Below are positions 1 through 8,277 of a stretch of DNA of 64,000 bases, one piece after another. Every line of letters begins with the position of its first letter. Within the stretch, counting starts at the first letter, position 1. The stretch is from Streptomyces malachitofuscus (GTDB lineage Bacteria; Actinomycetota; Actinomycetes; Streptomycetales; Streptomycetaceae). The stretch spans positions 1 to 64,000 of the forward strand of contig NZ_BMUF01000018.1 in assembly GCF_014650055.1 (NCBI RefSeq). Reading direction: 5' to 3'. A program made the translations under genes and the position numbers. The notes under the pieces were generated by a model, which was not told the origin of the DNA, ran no database searches, and saw only the letters and a list, made by a program, of their open reading frames with translations.

Positions 1-489
1 CTCGTCGAGGATCTCGGAGGCGGACAGCCCGGAGATCGTCTCGAAGTGGTGGATCTCCGTGGCGGTGAACGCCTTGAGCGAGACGTCCGGCAGCGCGGCC
101 TTCAACTCCCGCAGCGAGCGCGGGTAGTAACGCCACGGCAGATTGGGGTGCAGCCCGTTGACGATGTGCAGCTCGGTCAGGTTCTCCGACTCCATCTCCT
201 TGGCGAGCTTCACCGCCTCCTCGATGCGCATCGTGTACGCGTCCTTCTCCCCCGGCTTGCGCTGGAAGGAGCAGTAGGCACAGGAAGCGGTGCACACGTT
301 CGTCATGTTGAGGTGACGGTTGACGTTGAAGTGCACGACGTCGCCGTTCAGCCTCGTCCGCACCTCGTGCGCCAGCCCGCCCAGCCAGGCCAGGTCGTCC
401 GACTCGTACAGCGCGATGCCGTCCTCACGGGTCAGGCGTTCGCCCGCCCTGACCTTCTCCTCCAGCTCGCGCTTGAGCCCGACGTCCAT
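1..489 (-). CDS. mqnE: aminofutalosine synthase MqnE, N-terminal part (runs off window)
   Basis: Radical SAM enzyme of the futalosine route to menaquinone; it joins an enolpyruvyl-benzoate precursor to SAM-derived adenosine to give aminofutalosine. Only the first 163 codons are in the window. The cluster-binding cysteines appear as CTASCAYC at about residues 63-70, preceded by the NVNRHLNMTNVC stretch typical of MqnE/MqnC. The ATG at 489 has AGGAG just upstream. The UbiX-, MqnP- and MqnL-like genes nearby support the pathway assignment. The C-terminal half cannot be judged here. Confidence 0.93.
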   Translation of the reverse strand, partial: MDVGLKRELEEKVRAGERLTREDGIALYESDDLAWLGGLAHEVRTRLNGDVVHFNVNRHLNMTNVCTASCAYCSFQRKPGEKDAYTMRIEEAVKLAKEMESENLTELHIVNGLHPNLPWRYYPRSLRELKAALPDVSLKAFTATEIHHFETISGLSASEILDE

Positions 490-555
490 GCCGCTCCTCT
501 TTTCCTCGACCTCTACCGCCTTCTTCAGGCAGACCCCGTCAACCGTACGCTCCGC

Positions 556-1014
556 CTACTGAACCTCCTCCGGCAGCTCACCGACGCGGTTCTCCCACTT
601 GGTGGAGAGCACGATCGTCGTACGGGTCCGGGAGACGCCCTTCGTGCCGGACAGCCGGCGGATGATCTTCTCCAGTCCGTCCACGTCGGTCGCCCGCACC
701 TTGAGCATGAAGGAGTCGTCGCCAGCGATGAACCAGCAGTCCTCGATCTCCGAGAGGTCCTTCAGCCGCTGCGCCACGTCCTCGTGGTCGGCGGCGTCGG
801 AGAGCGAGATGCCGATCAGGGCGGTGACCCCGAGGCCGAGCGAGGCGGCGTCCACGGTGGCGCGGTAGCCGGTGATGACTCCGGCCGCCTCCAGCCGGTT
901 GATGCGGTCGGTGACGCTGGGTCCCGACAGGCCGACGAGGCGCCCCAGCTCCGCGTAGGAGGCCCGGCCGTTCTCCCTCAGGGCCTGGATGAGCTGCCTG
1001 TCCACCGCGTCCAT
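556..1014 (-). CDS. Lrp/AsnC family transcriptional regulator
   Basis: Protein of 152 aa with the usual Lrp/AsnC layout: a winged helix-turn-helix at about residues 5-60 (helices around ASYAELGRLVGLSGPSVTDR) followed by an RAM/ligand-binding alpha-beta domain to the C-terminus. Such proteins bind DNA as dimers or octamers and often sense amino acids. It stands 66 bp upstream of mqnE on the same strand, so the two may be co-transcribed or functionally linked. The ligand and targets cannot be read from sequence. Confidence 0.93.
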   Translation of the reverse strand: MDAVDRQLIQALRENGRASYAELGRLVGLSGPSVTDRINRLEAAGVITGYRATVDAASLGLGVTALIGISLSDAADHEDVAQRLKDLSEIEDCWFIAGDDSFMLKVRATDVDGLEKIIRRLSGTKGVSRTRTTIVLSTKWENRVGELPEEVQ

Positions 1015-1110
1015 TCGAATCGAAGCCTTCCACTGAAGAGGTACGAAAATGTCTGAAAAGGGTGGTGCTGTGTCGTGGTCCGAAGGGTGGGCGAGGTACG
1101 CGCCGGGTGC

Positions 1111-1794
1111 TCAGTCGGTGCGGGACCCGCCGCCGAGTTCGCCCTCCCAGCGGCGGTAGAGCCGGTGCTCGACGCCCACCGCGTCGAGCACGCGTCCGGC
1201 GACGAAGTCCACCAGGTCCTGGATGTGCGTCGCCCCCGCGTAGAAGGCCGGTGAGGCGGGCACCACGGTCGCGCCCGCGTCGTCCAGCGTCACCAGGTGC
1301 CGCAGGGTCTGGCCGTTCAGCGGGGTCTCCCGGACGGCCACCACGAGCCTGCGCCCCTCCTTCAGGGTCACGCTCGCCGCCCGCTGCAGCAGGTCCTTGG
1401 ACAGCCCGAGCGCCACCCCGGCCACACAGGCCGTGGAGGCGGGCACGATCAGCATGCCCTTGCTCGGATACGACCCGGAGGACGGCCCGGCCGCGAGGTC
1501 GCCGGCGGCCCAGTGCCGTACTCCGTCGAGCTCGACGGTGAAGGTGTCCGGCTTTCCGTCCGCGCCCCGGGACAGCCATTGCCGCAGGTCGTCCCGCCAG
1601 TGGGCGTCACGGAAGGCGATGCCGGTCTCGTCCAGGAGGGTGAGCCGCGAGGCCCGGCTGACGACGAGGTCGACGCTCTCACCGGCGGCGAGCAGGGCGC
1701 GCAGCACGGAGGCGGCATACGGGGTGCCGGACGCGCCGGAGACCCCTACGATCCAAGGCGTACGCCGCGTCTCTCCTGGCTTGACTGGGTTCAC
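1111..1794 (-). CDS. ubiX: UbiX-type flavin prenyltransferase
   Basis: UbiX-family enzyme of about 227 aa that makes the prenylated FMN cofactor needed by UbiD-type decarboxylases. The flavin-binding start IVGVSGASGTPYAA is near the N-terminus and the family signature SKGMLIVPAS lies mid-protein. Its UbiD partner (mqnL) is encoded about 2 kb away. I chose the GTG at 1794, giving a short lead before the conserved domain. A TAGGCT -10-like hexamer ends 7 nt upstream, so the message may be leaderless. An in-frame GTG at 1818 is the alternative, but it lacks a ribosome site. Confidence 0.9.
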   Translation of the reverse strand: MNPVKPGETRRTPWIVGVSGASGTPYAASVLRALLAAGESVDLVVSRASRLTLLDETGIAFRDAHWRDDLRQWLSRGADGKPDTFTVELDGVRHWAAGDLAAGPSSGSYPSKGMLIVPASTACVAGVALGLSKDLLQRAASVTLKEGRRLVVAVRETPLNGQTLRHLVTLDDAGATVVPASPAFYAGATHIQDLVDFVAGRVLDAVGVEHRLYRRWEGELGGGSRTD

Positions 1795-1886
1795 AAGACC
1801 GAGCCTATCCGGAGTCACAGGGCGGGAACCGGCCGAGGGGGCCGGGCGTTCCTCTGAGAGAACGGGCCTACGGCGGGGGGTGGAAG

Positions 1887-2486
1887 ATGTCGGGCACGCG
1901 TCCGCGGTGGTCGCAGGGCGACCGGGCCATGACCGCGGCCAAGCTGATGGCGGGCTGGGTGGCGCTGCTGTGGCTGCTCGAAGTGATCGACGTGGCCGCC
2001 GGACACGCCCTGGACGAGTACGGCATCGTGCCGCGCACCCCGTCCGAGCTGGCCGACATCCTCCCGGCCGCCTTCCTGCACTTCGGCTTCGCCCATGTGG
2101 CGGCCAACAGCGTGCCGCTGCTGGTGCTCGGCTTCCTGGCGGCCCTCGGGGGCATACGCCGGTTCCTCGCCGTCTGCGCGCTGATCGTCGTGGCCGACGG
2201 TCTGGGGGTGTGGCTCATATCCCCGGCGCACACCAACACCGCGGGCGCCTCCGGCCTGATCTTCGGCCTCTTCGGTTTCCTGCTGGTCAGCGGCTTCGTC
2301 GAGCGGCGTCCGCTCGGTGTCATGGCCGGGGTGCTGGTCGCCGCGGTCTGGGGCGGCTCCATCCTGGCGGGCCTCGCCCCGACCCAGTCCGGCGTCAGCT
2401 GGCAGGGCCATCTGATCGGCCTGGCGGCGGGCGTGGCGGCGGCCTTCGTCTTCCGCCGCCCCGCGCACCGGGAGCCGGCGGCGTAG
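1887..2486 (+). CDS. rhomboid-family intramembrane serine protease
   Basis: Membrane protein of 199 aa with about six hydrophobic segments. It has the three rhomboid signatures in order: HVAAN (histidine and asparagine of helix 2), GASG containing the nucleophilic serine, and the catalytic histidine in WQGHLIG. Rhomboids cleave transmembrane substrates within the bilayer; the substrate here is unknown. A purine-rich site (GGGGTGGAAG) directly precedes the ATG. It converges on mqnP with only 4 bp between the stop codons and sits inside the menaquinone gene group, so its presence there may be positional only. Confidence 0.9.
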   Translation: MSGTRPRWSQGDRAMTAAKLMAGWVALLWLLEVIDVAAGHALDEYGIVPRTPSELADILPAAFLHFGFAHVAANSVPLLVLGFLAALGGIRRFLAVCALIVVADGLGVWLISPAHTNTAGASGLIFGLFGFLLVSGFVERRPLGVMAGVLVAAVWGGSILAGLAPTQSGVSWQGHLIGLAAGVAAAFVFRRPAHREPAA

Positions 2487-2490
2487 CGCG

Positions 2491-3411
2491 CTACACCGTC
2501 AGCCCGCGCGCCAACAGGTCGAGCAACGCGCACACGAACAGGGCGATGCCGATGAAGCCGTTGACACTGAAGAACGCCCGGTTCAGGCGGGTCAGGTCGG
2601 TCGGGCGGACGATGGTGTGCTCGTAGACGAAGGCGCCGGCGACGATCAGCAGGCCCAGCCAGAAGAAGGCACCGGCGTCGATGAGGAGGGCGTACCAGAC
2701 GAACAGGGCCGTGGTCACGGCGTGGCAGACGCGGGCGCCCCATACGGCGGCGGGGATGCCGAAGCGGGCCGGGACGGACTTCACGCCGATCTCGCGGTCG
2801 GTGTCGACGTCCTGGCAGGCGTAGATCAGGTCGAAGCCGCCGATCCAGATGCCGACCGCCAGACCGAGGACCACCGCGTCCCACGACCACGCACCGGTGA
2901 CGGCCAGCCAGCCGCCGACCGGTCCCATGGCCTGGGCGAGGCCGAGGATGGCCTGGGGGAAGTCGGTGAACCGCTTGCCGTAGGGGTACACCACCATCGG
3001 GATCACGGCGACGGGCGCGAGGGCCAGGCAGAGGGGGTTGAGCAGGGCCGCCGCGCCGAGGAACACGGCCAGGGCGATCAGGGCACCGGTCCAGGCGTGC
3101 CGGACCGACACCGCGCCGGTGACCAGCTCCCGGTGCGCGGTGCGCGGGTTACGGGCGTCGATCTCCCGGTCGATGATCCGGTTGGCGGCCATCGCGAAGG
3201 TCCGGAGTCCGACCATGGCGACGGTGACCAGCAGCAGCCGGCCCCAGTGGATGTTCCCGTCCCACTCGTACATCGCGGTGAGCGCGGCGATGTAGGCGAA
3301 GGGCAGCGCGAACACCGAGTGCTCGATCATCACGAGCCGCAGGAAGGCCTTGGTGCGTCCGGGCCCCGAGGCCGGTCCCGGCTCCACGACCCCGTCGGCT
3401 GTGGTCATCAT
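2491..3411 (-). CDS. mqnP: UbiA-family prenyltransferase MqnP
   Basis: Integral membrane prenyltransferase of 306 aa, about nine hydrophobic helices. The first Asp-rich motif is NRIIDREIDARNPRTAHR and the second is DVDTDREIGVKS, both typical of UbiA enzymes that transfer a polyprenyl chain to an aromatic acid. In the futalosine pathway this role is assigned to MqnP. The start ATGATG at 3411 overlaps the stop of the upstream 156-aa gene in an ATGA, indicating translational coupling within the mqnL-unknown-mqnP operon. Confidence 0.93.
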   Translation of the reverse strand: MMTTADGVVEPGPASGPGRTKAFLRLVMIEHSVFALPFAYIAALTAMYEWDGNIHWGRLLLVTVAMVGLRTFAMAANRIIDREIDARNPRTAHRELVTGAVSVRHAWTGALIALAVFLGAAALLNPLCLALAPVAVIPMVVYPYGKRFTDFPQAILGLAQAMGPVGGWLAVTGAWSWDAVVLGLAVGIWIGGFDLIYACQDVDTDREIGVKSVPARFGIPAAVWGARVCHAVTTALFVWYALLIDAGAFFWLGLLIVAGAFVYEHTIVRPTDLTRLNRAFFSVNGFIGIALFVCALLDLLARGLTV

Positions 3412-3878
3412 GCGAGGCTCCCGAGGAACGTGTCGAGGTCGGCGAGCAGCGCGGCGACAGGCAGCGGGCCCGTCTCCACGGTCAGCGGCTTGCCGGCGTC
3501 GTCGGGCGGGGTGACGTAGGCGGTGAAGGCGCAGGTGCCGGCGGCGTCCGGCCGGGCGTCCAGCCTCAGCACCGAGCCGCCGTCGACCGTGAACGGGCCG
3601 TCGTCGGCGGCGAGGCCGGCACGCAGCCGCTGCGCGAAGTCGGCGGGTTCCGCGTCGCGCACGCCGGGCAGTTCGAAGCCGTCGCCCTCGCCGCCGTGCT
3701 CGAAGAGCACGGCCCAGGTGTCGCCGGAGCCCGCGAGCTCCTCCGGCGTGACACCCGCCTCCTCGGCGGCCCGGCGCACTCCCTGGTCGTCCGGGTCGAG
3801 CTCGGGGCGCACGAGGGCCACGTAGTCGGTGTCGGTGCCGATGAACAGCGCCGGACCGCCGGCGGCGGTGGGACTCAC
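3408..3878 (-). CDS. conserved-type hypothetical protein inside the menaquinone operon
   Basis: Soluble acidic protein of 156 aa with no signal peptide, membrane segment or domain that I recognise. The GTG start at 3878 overlaps the mqnL stop (GTGA), and its own stop overlaps the mqnP start (ATGA), so it is translated between the decarboxylase and the prenyltransferase. Codon use is ordinary for the genome. The coupling argues for a role tied to menaquinone synthesis or membrane association of these enzymes, but that is inference from position only. Confidence 0.8.
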   Translation of the reverse strand: MSPTAAGGPALFIGTDTDYVALVRPELDPDDQGVRRAAEEAGVTPEELAGSGDTWAVLFEHGGEGDGFELPGVRDAEPADFAQRLRAGLAADDGPFTVDGGSVLRLDARPDAAGTCAFTAYVTPPDDAGKPLTVETGPLPVAALLADLDTFLGSLA

Positions 3879-5332
3879 AGTCCGTACTCCTTCCAGCGGC
3901 GGTCGACCTTCGCCGCCGTCTCGGGGTCGGACTCCACCATGTCGGGCCAGCCCCCGTCGCGCGTGTACCCCTCCTCGGGCCACTTGCGCGTCGCGTCGAT
4001 GCCCGCCTTGCCGCCCCAGAACTGCTGATAGGAGGCGTGGTCGAGATGGTCGACGGGACCTTCGACGACGGTGAGGTCACGGGCGTAGTCGGTGTTGCCG
4101 AGGGCCCGCCAGGAGACCTCGTGCAGGTCGTGGACGTCGCAGTCGGAGTCGACGACCACGATCAGCTTGGTCAACGACATCATGTGGGCGCCCCAGATGG
4201 CGTGCATCACCTTCTGGGCGTGTTTGGGGTACTTCTTGTCGATCGAGACGATCGCGCAGTTGTGGAAGCCGCCGGACTCGGGGAGGTGGTAGTCCACGAT
4301 GTCCGGGACGATGATCTTCAGCAGCGGCAGGAAGAAGCGCTCGGTCGCCCGTCCCAGCGGCCCGTCCTCGGTCGGCGGCCGGCCGACGACGATGGACTGG
4401 AGCAGCGGCCGCTTCCGCATCGTCACGCAGTCGATGGTGAGCGCGGGGAAGGGCTCCTGCGGGGTGTAGAAGCCGGTGTGGTCGCCGAACGGCCCCTCGG
4501 GCAGCATCTCGCCCGGCTCCAGCCAGCCCTCCAGCACGACCTCCGCCTGCGCGGGCACCTGGAGCGGCACGGTCTTGCAGTCGACCATCTCGATCCGCTT
4601 GCCCTGCACGAACCCGGCGAACAGGTACTCGTCGATGTCCCCGGGCAGCGGCGCCGTGGACGCGTAGGTCACGGCCGGCGGGCAGCCGAAGGCGATGGCG
4701 ACGGGCAGCCGCTCACCGCGGCGGGCGGCGACCTGGTAGTGGTTCCGGCTGTCCTTGTGGATCTGCCAGTGCATGCCGATGGTGCGCTTGTCGTGGCGCT
4801 GGAGCCGGTACAGGCCCAGGTTCCGGATGCCGGTCTCCGGGTCCTTGGTGTGGGTGAGCCCCAGGTTGAAGAAGGAGCCGCCGTCCTTGGGCCAGGTGAA
4901 CAGCGCCGGAAGGCGCTCCAGGTCCACGTCGTCCCCGGTGAGCACGACCTCCTGGACGGGCGCGTCCCCGCTCTTCACCTTCTTCGGCGGCACGTGCGTC
5001 ATCGCGCCGAGCTTCCCGAAGGCCTCCCGCACCCCGACGAAGCCCTGCGGCAGCTCGGGGCGGAGCAGCCCGCCGATCTTCTCGGAGATGTCCGCGTACG
5101 ACTTCAGCCCGAGCGCCTTCAGCAGACGGCGGTCGGTGCCGAACACGTTCATCGCGAGGGGCATGCTCGAGCCGCGCACGTTCTCGAAGAGCAGGGCGGG
5201 ACCGCCGGCCTTGTTCACCCGGTCGACGATCTCACCGACCTCCAGATACGGGTCGACCTCGGCCTTGATGCGCTTGAGGTCACCCTCGCGCTCCAGCGCC
5301 CTGAGCAGGGAGCGAAGATCGTCGTAAGCCAT
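3875..5332 (-). CDS. mqnL: UbiD-family menaquinone biosynthesis decarboxylase
   Basis: UbiD-type decarboxylase of 485 aa that would act on a dihydroxynaphthoate-type intermediate and requires the prenyl-FMN made by UbiX. Characteristic UbiD segments are visible: [27 protein letters not shown] and the [13 protein letters not shown] loop near residues 290-300. The ATG at 5332 begins [18 protein letters not shown], the normal family N-terminus, so the longer upstream reading was rejected. It is the first gene of the mqnL-unknown-mqnP operon. Confidence 0.94.
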   Translation of the reverse strand: MAYDDLRSLLRALEREGDLKRIKAEVDPYLEVGEIVDRVNKAGGPALLFENVRGSSMPLAMNVFGTDRRLLKALGLKSYADISEKIGGLLRPELPQGFVGVREAFGKLGAMTHVPPKKVKSGDAPVQEVVLTGDDVDLERLPALFTWPKDGGSFFNLGLTHTKDPETGIRNLGLYRLQRHDKRTIGMHWQIHKDSRNHYQVAARRGERLPVAIAFGCPPAVTYASTAPLPGDIDEYLFAGFVQGKRIEMVDCKTVPLQVPAQAEVVLEGWLEPGEMLPEGPFGDHTGFYTPQEPFPALTIDCVTMRKRPLLQSIVVGRPPTEDGPLGRATERFFLPLLKIIVPDIVDYHLPESGGFHNCAIVSIDKKYPKHAQKVMHAIWGAHMMSLTKLIVVVDSDCDVHDLHEVSWRALGNTDYARDLTVVEGPVDHLDHASYQQFWGGKAGIDATRKWPEEGYTRDGGWPDMVESDPETAAKVDRRWKEYGL

Positions 5333-5399
5333 GCGGTCAAGTATCCCCGAGCGGTTACCCTGGCCCTGTACCGCCCACCGCTTTCGCTGGAGAGGCCCC

Positions 5400-5729
5400 A
5401 TGCTGCGGGTGCTGATGTTCCTCGTGCCACTGGCACTGAGCGTGTACGCGTTCATCGACTGCATCAGCACGAAGGACGAGGACATCCGTCACATGCCCAA
5501 GCCGTTCTGGGCGATCCTCGTGCTGCTGTTCCCGCTCGTCGGCTCGATCTCCTGGCTGATCGCCGGCAAGAAGCGGCACCCCGCGGGCGCGGGCGGCTCC
5601 GCCTGGGGCGGGGGCCGCCGACAGCAGTGGGTGGCGCCGGACGACAACCCCGACTTCCTCAAGTCCCTGGACGAGGACAAGAACAAGGACGACAGGCCGG
5701 AGGACGGCGACCGCGGCAACGCGGGCTGA
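5400..5729 (+). CDS. small membrane protein with PLDc_N domain
   Basis: Protein of 109 aa. Two hydrophobic helices lie at about residues 3-19 and 33-52, with the PLDc_N pattern ([20 protein letters not shown]) seen in the N-terminal region of cardiolipin synthases and in many short actinobacterial proteins. The tail from residue 55 is hydrophilic, rich in Gly, Asp and Lys. There is no HKD phosphodiesterase domain, so it is not itself an enzyme of that class. It is divergent from mqnL, with the promoters sharing about 67 bp. The function is not known. Confidence 0.85.
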   Translation: MLRVLMFLVPLALSVYAFIDCISTKDEDIRHMPKPFWAILVLLFPLVGSISWLIAGKKRHPAGAGGSAWGGGRRQQWVAPDDNPDFLKSLDEDKNKDDRPEDGDRGNAG

Positions 5730-5768
5730 CCGCCCCCCGCGCGCACCAGGGCACGGATCCCGTCGGCG

Positions 5769-6533
5769 TCAGCGCAGGCGGGACGACGACAGGATGGACA
5801 GCAGGTGGGCCGGGACCATCACCCAGGTGATGACGGCGAGCGCGGCGAGGGTCCAGCGGGTCGGGTCGATGCTGTCGGTCAGCGCGTCGGCGACGGCCGC
5901 GGCGAGGAGGACGAGGGACGCCTCGATGCCGTTGGTCACGCGGTGGATCTTGAACGCGGCGGCGATGCGGCGGACCGTGGCGACGCCCTGTGAGCGGGGG
6001 CGCGTCGACTCGTCATCGGCGACGGTCAGGCCGCGGCGGGCCCGGGCGACGTCCACCAGGTCGGTGGAGGCCTTGAGCAGGACGACGCCGAGGGCGGTGG
6101 CCACGCCGATCGACAGCCAGCCGCCGACACCCGACTCGGCGGCGCGGTAGCCGGCGCCCGCCATCAGCGCCGCGTCGGCGAGATAGGCGCCGAGCCGGTC
6201 GACGTAGATGCCGGCCGCGCTGTTCTGGCCCTTCCACCGGGCGACTTCGCCGTCCACGCAGTCGAAGAGCAGGAACAGCTGCATGAGGATCACGGCGAGG
6301 ATCGCGCCGGTCAGGCCGGGGATCATCAGCGCGGCGCCGGAGGCGACTCCGCAGACCACCATGGTCCAGGTGAGCTGGTCGGGGGTGACCGGGGTGCGCA
6401 CCAGATGGCGGGTGGTGCGCAGGGAGATCTTCCGCATGTAGAGCCGGCCGGCCCAGTGCTCGCCGTTGCGGCTCTCCATCTTGGCCTGCGGCTGGCAGAC
6501 CTCCCGCAGCTCCTCCAGTACCGGAGCACCCAT
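5769..6533 (-). CDS. CDP-alcohol phosphatidyltransferase family protein
   Basis: Integral membrane enzyme of 254 aa. The full active-site signature D-x2-DG-x2-AR-x8-G-x3-D-x3-D is present from DCVDGEVARWKG through VDRLGAYLAD (about residues 90-119), so catalytic competence is expected. Such enzymes transfer an alcohol such as inositol phosphate or glycerol phosphate to a CDP-linked lipid. The substrate cannot be assigned from the motif. The ATG at 6533 was chosen because the protein begins MGAPVLEELREVCQP; upstream sequence in the same frame is non-coding in character. Confidence 0.9.
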   Translation of the reverse strand: MGAPVLEELREVCQPQAKMESRNGEHWAGRLYMRKISLRTTRHLVRTPVTPDQLTWTMVVCGVASGAALMIPGLTGAILAVILMQLFLLFDCVDGEVARWKGQNSAAGIYVDRLGAYLADAALMAGAGYRAAESGVGGWLSIGVATALGVVLLKASTDLVDVARARRGLTVADDESTRPRSQGVATVRRIAAAFKIHRVTNGIEASLVLLAAAVADALTDSIDPTRWTLAALAVITWVMVPAHLLSILSSSRLR

Positions 6534-6640
6534 GTCGTTCCTCCCAGGCCCAACTGCCGTCCGTGCGGCGGTGATCGGGTCAGCGTACCGAGGCGGTGCG
6601 GCGCGTCCGACGGGGGCCGTCGGCAGGGGACACTGGGAGC

Positions 6641-7099
6641 ATGGACGCGATCGATCCGGTGACCGCCCGCGCCTGGCTCGCCACGGCCCTGGCCGAGGCC
6701 CGCGCGGGGCTGGAGGAAGGCGGGATTCCCGTCGGCGCCGCGCTGTACGGTGCCGACGGTTCCCTGCTCGGCAGGGGCCGCAACCGCCGCGTGCAGGACG
6801 GCGATCCGTCGGTGCACGCGGAGACCGCCGCCTTCCGCGCGGCGGGACGGCAGCGGTCGTACCGCGGTACGACGATGGTGACCACGCTGTCCCCGTGCTG
6901 GTACTGCTCCGGTCTGGTCCGGCAGTTCGGCATCTCACGGGTGGTGATCGGCGAGGCCACCACCTTCCACGGCGGCCACGACTGGCTGGCGGAGCACGGT
7001 GTGGAGATCGTGCTGCTCGACGACCCGGAGTGCGTCGCGATGATGCGGGAGTTCGTCGCGCGTCGTCCACAGCTGTGGAACGAGGACATCGGGGCGTGA
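6641..7099 (+). CDS. nucleoside/cytosine deaminase-like protein
   Basis: Zinc-dependent deaminase of 152 aa. The metal and proton-shuttle residues appear as HAE (in SVHAETAAF, about residue 63) and PCWYC (about residues 91-95), the CMP/dCMP-deaminase superfamily pattern. Size and sequence resemble cytosine/guanine deaminases that act on free bases. It is divergent from the CDP-alcohol transferase gene and converges on ccsB across a strong bidirectional hairpin. The exact base substrate is uncertain. Confidence 0.88.
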   Translation: MDAIDPVTARAWLATALAEARAGLEEGGIPVGAALYGADGSLLGRGRNRRVQDGDPSVHAETAAFRAAGRQRSYRGTTMVTTLSPCWYCSGLVRQFGISRVVIGEATTFHGGHDWLAEHGVEIVLLDDPECVAMMREFVARRPQLWNEDIGA

Positions 7100-7100
7100 C

Positions 7101-7153
7101 ACGGCGAAGGCCGGTTCCCGTGCGACCCGTGTCGCCGGAACCGGCCTCGCCGT
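7101..7153. terminator. bidirectional hairpin terminator
   Basis: Inverted repeat with arms at 7101-7118 and 7137-7153, matching except for one bulged A, around an 18-nt loop. It lies exactly between the convergent deaminase and ccsB stop codons, so it can end transcription from both sides. There is no T-tract, as is usual in Streptomyces. Confidence 0.75.
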
Positions 7154-7164
7154 GGCCCGGTGCG

Positions 7165-8277
7165 TCAGAAGCCGGCCGACTGCAGCACGCCCATGCCGAC
7201 GTCGGCGTAGGAGTGCTTGCCGGAGACGAAGATGTTGACGCCGTAGTAGTTGAACAGCCAGCAGCCGAAGGCCGCCAGCGCCAGGTACGCGGCTTTGCGG
7301 CCCTTCCAGCCGGCGGTGGCGCGGGCGTGCAGATAGCCGGCGTAGGCGACCCAGGTGATGAAGGACCAGGTCTCCTTGGGGTCCCAGCCCCAGTAGCGGC
7401 CCCAGGCGTCACCGGCCCAGATGGCGCCCGCGATGATCGTGAACGTCCACAGCGGGAACACGGCCGCGTTCACGCGGTAGGCGAACTTGTCCAGCGAGGC
7501 GGCGGCGGGCAGCCGCTCCAGGAACGAGGTGGCGAAGCTGCCGGGCTTGCCGCCGCCCGCGAGCTTGTTCTCGTAGGAGTCCTTGAACAGGTACATCACC
7601 GTGGTGATCGCGCCGACGTAGAAGACCGCGCCGCACAGGATCGCCGTGGAGACGTGGATGTACAGCCAGTACGAGTGAAGGGCGGGAACCAACTGGTCGC
7701 TCGCGGTGTACAGGACAGTGACGGCGAGACCGAGATCGAGGAGGACCGAGGTGGTCAGGAACAGGCCGATCCAGCGCACGTTCTTCTTCAGCGCCAGCAG
7801 CAGGAGGTACACGCCGACCGCGGTGGTGGAGAAGGTGATGTTGAACTCGTACATGTTGCCCCACGGCGCCCGCTCCACGGACAGCGCGCGGGTGAGCACA
7901 CCACCGAACGCGAGGAGGAACGCGAGCACGGTGAGGGAGACGGCGATACGCCCGTAGAGGTCGCCCTTCTCGTCCCCGCCGTGCGCCCCGGGCCCGTCGG
8001 GCACGTCACGGGAGCCGCTCGCGGCCCGTACGACGACCTTCGGCCGCTCCAGTACGGCGGTGCCGCCCGCCTTGTTGACGGTGACGGCCGGTGCCGTCCG
8101 CGCCGTGGCCGCCTTCGGCGTGAGCGCCGCGGCCGTACGGCCGACCTTGCTGCGGCTGCCGAAGAGCCACTCCGCGATGTACGCGAAGAAGGCGAGGGTG
8201 TAGATCGCCATCGCGGAGTAGATCAGTACGTTGCTGATCTCCGCGAGGTTCTCGTTGGTCGCGGCGGCGAGAGTCAC
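7165..8277 (-). CDS. ccsB: c-type cytochrome biogenesis protein CcsB (ResC)
   Basis: Haem-handling subunit of System II cytochrome c maturation, 370 aa with about eight membrane helices. The tryptophan-rich WWD-type segment is seen as WGRYWGWDPKETWSF near residue 300, with conserved histidines flanking it (for example HVSTAILCGAV). It works with ResB to deliver haem to apocytochromes outside the membrane. The GTG start overlaps the resB stop (GTGA). It is the last gene of the resA-ccdA-resB-ccsB operon. Confidence 0.95.
   Translation of the reverse strand: MTLAAATNENLAEISNVLIYSAMAIYTLAFFAYIAEWLFGSRSKVGRTAAALTPKAATARTAPAVTVNKAGGTAVLERPKVVVRAASGSRDVPDGPGAHGGDEKGDLYGRIAVSLTVLAFLLAFGGVLTRALSVERAPWGNMYEFNITFSTTAVGVYLLLLALKKNVRWIGLFLTTSVLLDLGLAVTVLYTASDQLVPALHSYWLYIHVSTAILCGAVFYVGAITTVMYLFKDSYENKLAGGGKPGSFATSFLERLPAAASLDKFAYRVNAAVFPLWTFTIIAGAIWAGDAWGRYWGWDPKETWSFITWVAYAGYLHARATAGWKGRKAAYLALAAFGCWLFNYYGVNIFVSGKHSYADVGMGVLQSAGF

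Noticed and set aside
4037-5830. A 597-codon + strand frame opposite mqnL
   Set aside because: It is antisense to a gene with clear UbiD motifs; the translation is a Val/Asp/Gln/His-rich shadow.
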